NCBI GenBank assembly: GCA_903833215.1
Contig: CAILEM010000137.1
Span: 1-60,465, forward strand
Direction of reading: 5' to 3'
Length of the DNA: 60,465 bases
Source of the DNA: an uncultured Armatimonadota bacterium
GTDB taxonomy: Bacteria > Armatimonadota > Fimbriimonadia > Fimbriimonadales > Fimbriimonadaceae
The notes below the pieces were generated by a model that saw only the letters and a list, made by a program, of their open reading frames with translations, was not told where the DNA came from and made no database searches. A program made the position numbers and the translations under genes. This document shows, piece after piece, positions 53,666 to 60,465 of the stretch. Position 1 is the first letter of the stretch. The number at the start of each line of letters is the position of its first letter.

Positions 53666-54771
53666 TTGGCAACCGCTCGATACACGTCAAACGTCGTCTG
53701 GGCTGTCTGTGCCCAAGAGTACGCCTTCTCTCGCTCAAGACCGCGCTCTCGCAAGGTTTGGAGTTTACTCGGATCATCAACCAGCTTCGTAAGTGTTCCT
53801 GTCCAGTCGGACGCGCTCCAAGATCTTTCGACTACCGCCGCATCGCCTGCGACTTCTGGCAAGGCGCCACCCGAGCTACAAAGCACGGGACAACCACAGC
53901 GAAACGCCTCAAGTAATGGAATGCCGAAGCCCTCATGCCGACTAGGAGCGAGGTAAATCTCAGCGGCTGAGTAAAGACACGAAAGCGCATCCGTATCGAC
54001 GTAACCGACGGCTTGGCCCCTTGCTCCAAGTTGAAGTTCGCCCCAACCTGGTTTACCGGTAATAACGAGACGGTGTGGATAGCGATCCCCCAAATTGCTA
54101 ACGGCGTCCACTGCAAGCTGCATGTTCTTTCGCGGCCATCGCGTCCCTACTGTTAGAAAGTACGGTTGCTGCACGCCGAGCGAATCCGCAACCATCTTCG
54201 CAGCAATATTACGATCCACACGCTGAATCCATGACGGACACGCATTGGGGGTTACCACGGTCTTCCCCACTGCGGACGGAATGTAGCTCTCAATCTCTTT
54301 ACGACATGTTTCCGAAACGGCTAAGACTCTTGCTGCACGACGAATTGAACTGGGAACGGTTCGCGACAGAATGATCCGATCCTTCGCCGAGAACCATTCT
54401 GGTCCGATAAGAAACGATACGTCGTGGACAGTGGTGACGCCACGCTTCCCCACCATCGGACTCAAGCTGTATTGAGTGTGAATGACGTTTGCCCCCATCC
54501 GTCGAGCCGCCATCGGGAAGCTGACAAAGCTCCACCACCGAGAAGTCCTAGAAGGAATTTCCACCCACTCAAATCGACTATCCAGACTCAAATCAACTGG
54601 TTTGGGGTCTCTTGAGAACAGCAGGAATCGAGCCTTGACATCCAGGTTTGAGAAACCTTCGAGTAGCCCCGACCAATAGGTGCTGTCCCCAGTGCTGGTT
54701 CCTTGGACCAAGCGAGCATCTAACGCGACAACGAGATCTTGGGCTGCCCTCATCTTGCTCAATTCATGCAC
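53662..54771 (-). CDS. GT4-family glycosyltransferase
   Basis: 369 aa GT-B enzyme. The donor-binding region carries TVGTRWPRKNMQLAVDAV and APSRHEGFGIPLLEAFRCGC, the E-x7-E motif of GT4. The N-domain has VIHTQYSLSPMVGKRGVTTV then HDVSF. It transfers a sugar from a nucleotide donor to an envelope or secreted glycan. First gene of the overlapping operon; divergent from the small protein at 54851. Confidence 0.9.
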   Translation of the reverse strand: MHELSKMRAAQDLVVALDARLVQGTSTGDSTYWSGLLEGFSNLDVKARFLLFSRDPKPVDLSLDSRFEWVEIPSRTSRWWSFVSFPMAARRMGANVIHTQYSLSPMVGKRGVTTVHDVSFLIGPEWFSAKDRIILSRTVPSSIRRAARVLAVSETCRKEIESYIPSAVGKTVVTPNACPSWIQRVDRNIAAKMVADSLGVQQPYFLTVGTRWPRKNMQLAVDAVSNLGDRYPHRLVITGKPGWGELQLGARGQAVGYVDTDALSCLYSAAEIYLAPSRHEGFGIPLLEAFRCGCPVLCSSGGALPEVAGDAAVVERSWSASDWTGTLTKLVDDPSKLQTLRERGLEREKAYSWAQTAQTTFDVYRAVAK

Positions 54772-54850
54772 TCCAACATCTGGGAACTCAGAATAGCGTC
54801 TAGATGGTTCACAATAACGTGAGTCATTATTATTTGGTGCTTAGATTGTC

Positions 54851-55204
54851 ATGAAAAAACAGAAGAAGCCGATCATTCTCATTTTGCTGCTTGCCCTACT
54901 CGTAGGAGGCGCGGCATTCATGAACAAAGGGCCGTCTAGTCCTGAGCAGCCAACGCCGCAACCTTCGGCAAAGGAAGCTGAACCAGAATCGAAGGAAAAG
55001 GTCGGTGGCGATGTTGCCAGCAAGATGAAAGAAGACAAGCCGGCACCTCCTCCCGAAGCTTCCGTTAACAAGCCGCGAAAGCCAGGTATGCCGGGATTCG
55101 AGGGCCCTTCAATCATCAAGCGAAAGATTGCACCTTACAAGCCGAAGCCAAACGACAGCGCAACTTCGACTCAGTGGTACACCGAAGCATCTCCTCGCAA
55201 GTAG
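54851..55204 (+). CDS. Small membrane-anchored Pro/Lys-rich protein
   Basis: 117 aa. MKKQKKP, then one hydrophobic helix (IILILLLALLVGGAAFM), then a Pro/Lys/Glu-rich soluble tail (SKEKVGGDVASKMKEDKPAP, then KPRKPGMPGFEG). It is predicted to be anchored in the inner membrane with a disordered outside part. No family recognised. Divergent from the GT4 gene. Confidence 0.65.
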   Translation: MKKQKKPIILILLLALLVGGAAFMNKGPSSPEQPTPQPSAKEAEPESKEKVGGDVASKMKEDKPAPPPEASVNKPRKPGMPGFEGPSIIKRKIAPYKPKPNDSATSTQWYTEASPRK

Positions 55205-55225
55205 TCCATTGAGGCTGCTAAACCC

Positions 55226-56002
55226 CTATCGCCTTGCCTCTGGAAAGACGGCAAGGCGACCGGAATCGAGCCACGAGCGTTGGAACTTCACGTTGTACGC
55301 CTCATCCAATAGCTCGCTTTCCAAAACCTCCTGCATCGGCGCATCCAAGCCGATCTTTCCCTCGTGAAGCAGCACGGCCCTCTCTCCAACTAAAGGCGCG
55401 AGATTAAGGTCGTGAATCGCAACCACGGTTGCGCGCCCTGTGTTCGCCAGCTTATTCACCAATTGCGCCACAACAAGTTGGTGTTCGATATCCAAGTGCG
55501 ATGTCGGTTCATCAAATAGCATCAACGGTGCGCCTTGGGCCAATGCTCTGGCAATAAGAACCCTCTGCTTTTCGCCACCACTGAGTTCCATGACCGACCG
55601 ATCGGCGAGATACAGGCAGTCAGCTTCTCGCATGGCTTCTGTCGCGGCGACTGCATCCTCCGGCGTATCCCACAGCGAATCCGAGATAGGCAGTCGGCCC
55701 ATCGTGACGACATCCCGCACCAGGAAATCGAAGCGGAAACTCTCTTCCTGGGGGACGAAGGCTGCGCACTGCGCGACCTCACGATGAGACATTGAGTGCA
55801 GTTCCTTGCCAGATAGCGCGATATGCCCACTCGATGCCTTCAAGGTTTTCGATATCGACTTCAATAAGGTCGATTTTCCGCTTCCATTGGGACCGAGCAA
55901 AACCAAGGTTTCACCGGGGCGAACCACGAGATTGATGTCCTTGAGCACTAAAGAGCCCTCATATCCGCAGTTTAGGTCTCGACACTCAAGTAGATTTGGC
56001 AT
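55226..56002 (-). CDS. FecE/BtuD-type ABC transporter ATPase
   Basis: 258 aa. All motifs intact: Walker A GPNGSGKST, signature ELSGGEKQR, Walker B LMLFDEPTSHLD, and AIHDLNLAP with the switch His. The C-terminus resembles iron-siderophore/cobalamin importers. No cognate permease or binding protein is next to it, so its partners are elsewhere or it works with the exporter gene 8 bases upstream. Confidence 0.9.
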   Translation of the reverse strand: MPNLLECRDLNCGYEGSLVLKDINLVVRPGETLVLLGPNGSGKSTLLKSISKTLKASSGHIALSGKELHSMSHREVAQCAAFVPQEESFRFDFLVRDVVTMGRLPISDSLWDTPEDAVAATEAMREADCLYLADRSVMELSGGEKQRVLIARALAQGAPLMLFDEPTSHLDIEHQLVVAQLVNKLANTGRATVVAIHDLNLAPLVGERAVLLHEGKIGLDAPMQEVLESELLDEAYNVKFQRSWLDSGRLAVFPEARR

Positions 56003-56010
56003 AACCGCTT

Positions 56011-58026
56011 CTACTCCAACAGTCCGCCGCTGAACGCCCTGAATAGGCCCGCATAGGCACCGTCTTTCTCCATCAGTTCCGCATGGCTACCTAGTTCGAT
56101 CGCCTTGCCGTGACTCAGAACAAGGATGCGATCGGCTCTGGCTGCAGTCGTCAAGCGGTGGGCGATGTACAGCGTTGTGCGCTCTTTCATGATCACATCC
56201 AGCGCCTCGGTAACCGCTTTCTCGCTCGTAGCGTCGAGGGCAGAAGTCGCTTCGTCGAGAAGCAAGATGGCAGGCTCGCGGACAAGAGCTCGGGCAATGG
56301 CAATCCTTTGCCGCTGCCCGCCGCTCAGGCGTACACCGCTCTCACCCATCTGGGCACCGTAACCACCTTCCATCGTCACGATGAATTCTTCGGCGTAGGC
56401 AGATATCGCCGCCTTGCGAATCTGCTCCTCAGTAGCGTCCTCTTTGCCCAACCGAATGTTGTCGGAGACCGAACCAGCAAACAGGAATGTCTGCTGCGGC
56501 ACCACGCCAATCTGATTTCGAAGCCAGGAAATCTGGAGGTCACGAACGTCGACCCCATCCAGCAGGATCTGGCCAGACGTTGGATCGTAGAACCGCAGGA
56601 GTAGGTCCGCAATCGTGCTCTTGCCCGCCCCGCTCGGCCCCACGAGCGCCAGCGAAGTACCCGGCTCGATCGTGAAGCTCACGTTCGAGAGCGCTTCCGT
56701 GCCATCAGGGTAGGAGAACGTCACGTCGCGAAATTCGATCTGCCCAGCAACGTTCGGCAACGTCTTGCCTGCAAGTTGGTCGACAACCTGATCCGGAACG
56801 TCTAGTACTTCGCGGTAGATACGATCGGATGCTGCTTCTACCTGCTTATAGGTATTGCTGACTCCACCCAGGGATTTGAGAGACTGGTTGATACGGTCAA
56901 GACAGAACATCAAGCCCGCAATGATCGGGAGATTGAGATCATCATTGTAAGCCAAGACGCCGCATACAAAGAGTACTGTTGCGATCGCTCCTGCGCCGAT
57001 CAACTCGACCAGAGGCCGAAGCGAAGCCAGAATTCTCGCGGCCCGCATCTGACTCTCAAAACTTGTCTCGACTTCCTTGCTATATGAAGTCTCAATTCGC
57101 TCTTCGGCAGAGAACGCTTTGATGACGCGTGTCCCTTGTAGGGCTTCCGCGGTCACTGCGCTGAGTTCAGACAGGTCATTCTGAACCGACGCCTGCGACT
57201 GCTTCATGCGTTTGCCGTTCTTCTGGATCGCGCTAATCATTGGTGGCAAGAACAGAAGGGCAACCAATGCCAAACGCCATTCCCAATAGAGGACGAACCC
57301 AAGGGAAATTACCGCCGTGATCGGTGCGTTGATGCTGTCGCGTAAGACCGCCACCGCCAACTGGTACACATTGACGTCGTTGGTCAGAACGCTTTGTATC
57401 GCGCCGGCCCGCTTGTCGGAGAAATAGGCCACGGGCAAGCGCTGCAATTTCTTGAATAGCCGCATCCTGAGGTCACTCGTGAGCCGCGCCGATGCGCGCG
57501 AGAGGTAATAAACCTGACCCCGAATAAACCAATAACGGCAGCCGTACAACACGATGACCAAACCGCAGCAGATAGCAAGTTCAATTAGCTTGTCGAGCTT
57601 GCCTGATGCCTTGCCTTTGATATTGCCAACCGCGTCGCGAACTTTGAACTTATCAAGCTTGAGTTCCTTGGCAAGAAGGTCCGAGGTTTGGTTGATGTCT
57701 CCTTCATAGATTTGTGATTCAATGTTGTGGAACGCTCTTTGAACATCCTTGACTTCAACACCCAACTTCGGGCCGATTTTCTCCGACTGCTTATCGAGTT
57801 TTTCCCTAAGCTGGACAAGCTGAGCTTCCTTCACCAGGTGAATGGGAGCCGCTTCGGAGATGAGTGAGATGCTCCTCGTGATGAGCGGAACGAACATGCC
57901 GTCGAACAACGCCCCGATGACGACGCAAGTAAGACCAATCAGGATTGCTTTGCGTTGTTGACGCAATTCCGCCGCGAGTCGGGGGTCAAACTTGCGAAAA
58001 AACTTCAGCTTGGCGAGATTCTTCAA
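56011..58026 (-). CDS. MsbA-like ABC exporter with large loop insertion
   Basis: 671 aa, one membrane domain fused to one ATPase. Between the first membrane helix (residues 28-50) and the second (about 150-170) lies a charged helical insertion of roughly 90 aa (HLVKEAQLVQLREKLDKQSE, then FHNIESQIYEGDINQTSDLL). The ATPase has GPSGAGKST, RLSGGQRQRIAIARAL, LLLDEATSALD and IAHRLTTAARAD. It should export lipid, glycolipid or peptide as a dimer. The FecE-type ATPase follows 8 bases after its stop. Confidence 0.9.
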   Translation of the reverse strand: MKNLAKLKFFRKFDPRLAAELRQQRKAILIGLTCVVIGALFDGMFVPLITRSISLISEAAPIHLVKEAQLVQLREKLDKQSEKIGPKLGVEVKDVQRAFHNIESQIYEGDINQTSDLLAKELKLDKFKVRDAVGNIKGKASGKLDKLIELAICCGLVIVLYGCRYWFIRGQVYYLSRASARLTSDLRMRLFKKLQRLPVAYFSDKRAGAIQSVLTNDVNVYQLAVAVLRDSINAPITAVISLGFVLYWEWRLALVALLFLPPMISAIQKNGKRMKQSQASVQNDLSELSAVTAEALQGTRVIKAFSAEERIETSYSKEVETSFESQMRAARILASLRPLVELIGAGAIATVLFVCGVLAYNDDLNLPIIAGLMFCLDRINQSLKSLGGVSNTYKQVEAASDRIYREVLDVPDQVVDQLAGKTLPNVAGQIEFRDVTFSYPDGTEALSNVSFTIEPGTSLALVGPSGAGKSTIADLLLRFYDPTSGQILLDGVDVRDLQISWLRNQIGVVPQQTFLFAGSVSDNIRLGKEDATEEQIRKAAISAYAEEFIVTMEGGYGAQMGESGVRLSGGQRQRIAIARALVREPAILLLDEATSALDATSEKAVTEALDVIMKERTTLYIAHRLTTAARADRILVLSHGKAIELGSHAELMEKDGAYAGLFRAFSGGLLE

Positions 58027-58085
58027 CTAGCCCACAAGTTTGACAGAAACCGTGCCCGTACGGTGAACGCTACCGAGACCTAAGG

Positions 58086-59324
58086 TCACAAGATCTCCTC
58101 AAAGGCGGCGATCAAGCGTTCAATCTCGTCCATCGTGTTGTAGTGCACCAAACTTACGCGGACAACTCCTTCGGCAAGGTCAATTTCTAGAGCCTCGCAA
58201 AGGCGAACTGCGTACATGTGCCCGTAGCGAATACCGATGGCGCGAGTGTCGATTTTCGCTACGATTTCCGAACTCGTCATTCGCTCGTGGACAAAGCTGA
58301 TGGTCCCGACACTTTGATCCCCTTCGTCGGCAAGGCCAATTAGTCTGACGGCGGCTTTCGACCTCAAATAAGAGATCAAACGATTCTTAAGGGGAAGCTC
58401 CAATGCCTCCATGGCTTCAAATGCCTTCACGATCGTATGACGATTCTTGTCTTCAGTGCCGGCCAAGAACTGCAAGTAGGGCCAGAGTGCCAATAGTCCC
58501 GCGCATCCTTCGTGAGAAATCGAGCCCAGTTCGAACTTATAGGGAACGAAATCTTTGGGAATGAAGAAGTGGTTCGGCCCTGTCAACGGTTCAAAAGAAT
58601 CGAAGGTGCCAAACAGGGCAGCCATGTGGGGGCCATAAACTTTGTAGGTGGAATACACATACCAATCGACTCCCCACTCCGCCACATCAATGGCCCGGTG
58701 AGGTGCGTAGGCGACTCCGTCGACGACCACCTTGGCCCCGTGCCGGTGAACAAGCTCGGTGATTGCTTTGACATCCACAACTTCACCTAGCAAGTTCGAA
58801 ACGTGGGGGAAGGCTACGATTTTCGTGCGCTCCGTCATCAACGACTCAAGGGATTCGAGATCGCATTGGAACGTCGCCGGGTTGACTGGCCATGTCTTGA
58901 TGACAATCCCCTGTTTTTCGAGCTTCACCCATGGCCCCGCGTTTGCCTCGTGGTTTGTTTCGGCAATGATGACCTCATCACCCGACTCCCAGACTTCGGC
59001 GTAGGCATTCGCCAGAATGTGCAGAAGCGCCGTCGTGGAGTTCCCCAAAACGACCTTACCGATGCCGGTCGCGTTCATAGAGAGTTCAATAAACGCGTGC
59101 GCGTCGGCAACGCTGGCGGTGGCTCGAATCGACTGGGAATAACCCGCACCAAGTTGCACGTAATCCGACAGCATGTAATCGTGAATGGCATCCGCAACGA
59201 CACGCGGGACTTGCGATCCACCCGCATTTTCTAGGAAAGCGAATTCAGAGGCAAGCGCAGGGAACCAGGATCGAATCACTTCTCGATCTGGCAAAGTCCC
59301 CTCGCGGGAGGATTGGCTCGGCAT
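58086..59324 (-). CDS. Class V aminotransferase / cysteine desulfurase-like PLP enzyme
   Basis: 412 aa. Fold-type I PLP enzyme of the NifS/CsdA branch: FLENAGGSQVPRVVADAIHD at the N-terminus, NTTALLHILAN-like PLP-phosphate region (VLGNSTTALLHILANA), EVIIAETNHEANAGPW, and the PLP lysine in YVYSTYKVYGPHMAALFG. The active Cys of true desulfurases was not identified, so it may be another lyase or transferase of the class. Followed closely by the ABC exporter. Confidence 0.85.
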   Translation of the reverse strand: MPSQSSREGTLPDREVIRSWFPALASEFAFLENAGGSQVPRVVADAIHDYMLSDYVQLGAGYSQSIRATASVADAHAFIELSMNATGIGKVVLGNSTTALLHILANAYAEVWESGDEVIIAETNHEANAGPWVKLEKQGIVIKTWPVNPATFQCDLESLESLMTERTKIVAFPHVSNLLGEVVDVKAITELVHRHGAKVVVDGVAYAPHRAIDVAEWGVDWYVYSTYKVYGPHMAALFGTFDSFEPLTGPNHFFIPKDFVPYKFELGSISHEGCAGLLALWPYLQFLAGTEDKNRHTIVKAFEAMEALELPLKNRLISYLRSKAAVRLIGLADEGDQSVGTISFVHERMTSSEIVAKIDTRAIGIRYGHMYAVRLCEALEIDLAEGVVRVSLVHYNTMDEIERLIAAFEEIL

Positions 59325-59333
59325 TTGAAGATG

Positions 59334-60188
59334 TTAGACCGAAAGTGCGTGGTAGTGTCGAGCCATCGCTGCCACAAGGCGGGTCAATGCGACTTCGCTC
59401 TGGGCAAGAAACAGAGTTGGCTCTATTAGTTCAAGTTCAGAAAGCAACCATTCACCGCTTGCCGACTTCATTAAATCAACCCGCGCGTAAAGCCAGGGCT
59501 CGGCAATGGTAGCAATCACTTTGGCCGCCGCCTTGGCAATATCTGGAGTTGGCGGGAATCCAACAGACACCGACTCATCACTCCCCGCGAATCGTGGTTC
59601 CTTCACCACGCAGTGAGTAAGCTCACCGTCAATGTGGACCACGGCAACCTCACCGCCATGGTTCACACTCTCGATATACGGCTGCACCATCGCCTGCCGC
59701 TGATTAAGGATTTGGGCCGCAAACACCTTGGCCTCTTCCATCTGGCCGCGATGAAACCTCTGGGTCATGTACGAACCGGCTGAAATGATGGGCTTGACGA
59801 CGAAATCATCGCTGCCGATTCTCGCGACTTGATCCTCAAACCCGTTTATCCGCCGCACAAACTCTGTGGGGACAATTGGGATCCCAACCCCCGCAAGCTC
59901 GCGAAGGTAGCCCTTCTCGATATTCGCCCAGGCGAGTTCGGTTGGATTCCAAAACTTTGTCTTGGTCGAAGCTCGATCCATCCAGGCCAAAAACGCGGCC
60001 GGGTTTTCGTAGTAGTTCCAGCAGGAATGAAACTTCGCAAAGCGAAACCTTGACCAGTCCACGTCGGGATCATCCCAAGCCGCCATCTCAACTGGCAATC
60101 CGGCTACACGACAGGCCTCCAACAATATCTCCTGATCCGGATCCGGTTCAGGCAAGGTTTGGCAAGTAACAATCGCAATCGCAGACAC
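59334..60188 (-). CDS. ATP-grasp family ligase-like protein
   Basis: 284 aa from GTG 60188 (VSAIAIVTCQTLPEPDPDQE); an ATG at 60227 would overlap the preceding stop. ATP-grasp features: NPTELAWANIEKGYLRELAG, DDFVVKPIISAGSYMTQRF with the ATP-binding Lys, and WLLSELELIEPTLFL with metal-binding acids. The family joins a carboxylate to an amine or thiol; the substrate is unknown, and relatives include glutathione synthetase-like proteins. Co-directional with the PLP enzyme 9 bases downstream, perhaps making a peptide-like product exported by the ABC gene. Confidence 0.8.
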   Translation of the reverse strand: MSAIAIVTCQTLPEPDPDQEILLEACRVAGLPVEMAAWDDPDVDWSRFRFAKFHSCWNYYENPAAFLAWMDRASTKTKFWNPTELAWANIEKGYLRELAGVGIPIVPTEFVRRINGFEDQVARIGSDDFVVKPIISAGSYMTQRFHRGQMEEAKVFAAQILNQRQAMVQPYIESVNHGGEVAVVHIDGELTHCVVKEPRFAGSDESVSVGFPPTPDIAKAAAKVIATIAEPWLYARVDLMKSASGEWLLSELELIEPTLFLAQSEVALTRLVAAMARHYHALSV

Positions 60189-60223
60189 GCCCCAAATTAT
60201 GCCGGTCCAGGGGTGTCCAGGTT

Positions 60224-60465
60224 TCAAACTTCGCGCTTGGTATTTTTGAATGCTTCAAGACCGATAAAGTCGTCGCCAAGAATCTGACCACCCGCAGGGT
60301 CCGGAATAGGAAAGTCCAACTCGTCTCTCCCCGACGTCCATAATCGTCGCCGTTCGCTCGCCGCTGGGCATTCAGCACGATCCTGTTTGAGCGCGAAGGC
60401 GCGAGTTGATCGTGCGCCCTGCGGTGACGAACGATTCAGCGACGGTTCGGGACATCGGGGAGAGA
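60224..60465 (-). CDS. C-terminal end of an unidentified gene (partial)
   Basis: Reads without a stop from the window edge to TGA at 60226-60224, ending RDELDFPIPDPAGGQILGDD then FIGLEAFKNTKREV. The last 45 codons have good coding composition. The preceding 47 codons lie within a 142-base palindrome, yet the frame stays open. Not recognised. Co-directional with the ATP-grasp gene, 36 bases upstream of its proposed start. Confidence 0.45.
   Translation of the reverse strand, partial: SPRCPEPSLNRSSPQGARSTRAFALKQDRAECPAASERRRLWTSGRDELDFPIPDPAGGQILGDDFIGLEAFKNTKREV
60324..60465. repeat. Large imperfect palindrome at the window end
   Basis: TCTCTCCCCGA at 60324-60334 is exactly inverse to TCGGGGAGAGA at 60455-60465, and GCACGATC at 60375-60382 to GATCGTGC at 60408-60415, with weaker pairing between. 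A small GCGC/GCGC hairpin lies at the centre. The repeat may extend past the window. Confidence 0.75.

Overview
The window is a dense bacterial chromosome segment with about 50 protein genes on both strands, moderate GC, short gaps and many overlapping starts and stops. No rRNA, tRNA or CRISPR array was seen. The only classical core marker is ribosomal protein L1. The mix (BcsB/NfrB-type polysaccharide synthesis, Ig-like repeat surface proteins, a YHYH protein, a SWIM-SNF2 helicase, an AddAB-like pair) suggests a free-living heterotroph, and its flavour recalls Armatimonadota or a similar deep-branching phylum. That assignment is an impression from gene content, not a demonstrated placement.

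Layout. 1-2.6 kb: the end of an IS3-type element that has cut into a LuxR-type gene, a response regulator with an altered phosphosite, a LuxR-HTH protein with a repeat tail, a stress-type glycine-zipper protein and a CBS protein. 2.6-8.1 kb: metabolic genes (aldo/keto reductase, S10 carboxypeptidase, PhyH dioxygenase, MetY). 8.1-12.4 kb: a fatty-acid desaturase and a three-GAF hybrid kinase joined stop-to-start. 12.7-17.3 kb: a three-gene exopolysaccharide module (zinc-ribbon membrane protein, BcsB-like protein, NfrB-like GT2 with a HEAT-like tail), followed by a lactonase, an Ig-repeat surface protein and a GH5 glycanase. 22-29.4 kb: RRM protein, UshA-like nucleotidase, DinB-like protein, Gfo/Idh/MocA oxidoreductase, DppA, YHYH protein and LolA-like protein. 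29.6-34.8 kb: a MITE-like element, a SNF2 helicase, rplA with a possible autoregulatory leader, and MsrB. 35.5-36.6 kb: a HigBA-type toxin-antitoxin pair with a frameshifted second antitoxin. 36.7-47.7 kb: VOC protein, AlkZ-like protein, WYL regulator, nitrilase, the AddAB-like pair, an asparaginase-family enzyme and a stand-alone SelB-C-like winged-helix protein. 47.8-50.9 kb: a secreted TPR-like protein, a frameshifted surface protein and a frameshifted XRE gene. 51.1-54.8 kb: an overlapping five-gene operon (GT4, Trm112-like, aroQ, M24 peptidase, degenerate ABC ATPase). 55.2-60.5 kb: two ABC ATPases (one a full exporter), a class V aminotransferase, an ATP-grasp protein and the end of an unidentified gene inside a large palindrome.

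The most unusual points are: an AddAB-like pair that appears to have lost both nuclease sites and the AddB Walker A; a SelB C-terminal domain encoded without its GTPase; a BcsB/GT2-HEAT polysaccharide module; at least three families of dispersed palindromic repeats, including a roughly 190-bp element with near-perfect 28-bp inverted ends; and three genes broken by single-base frameshifts.
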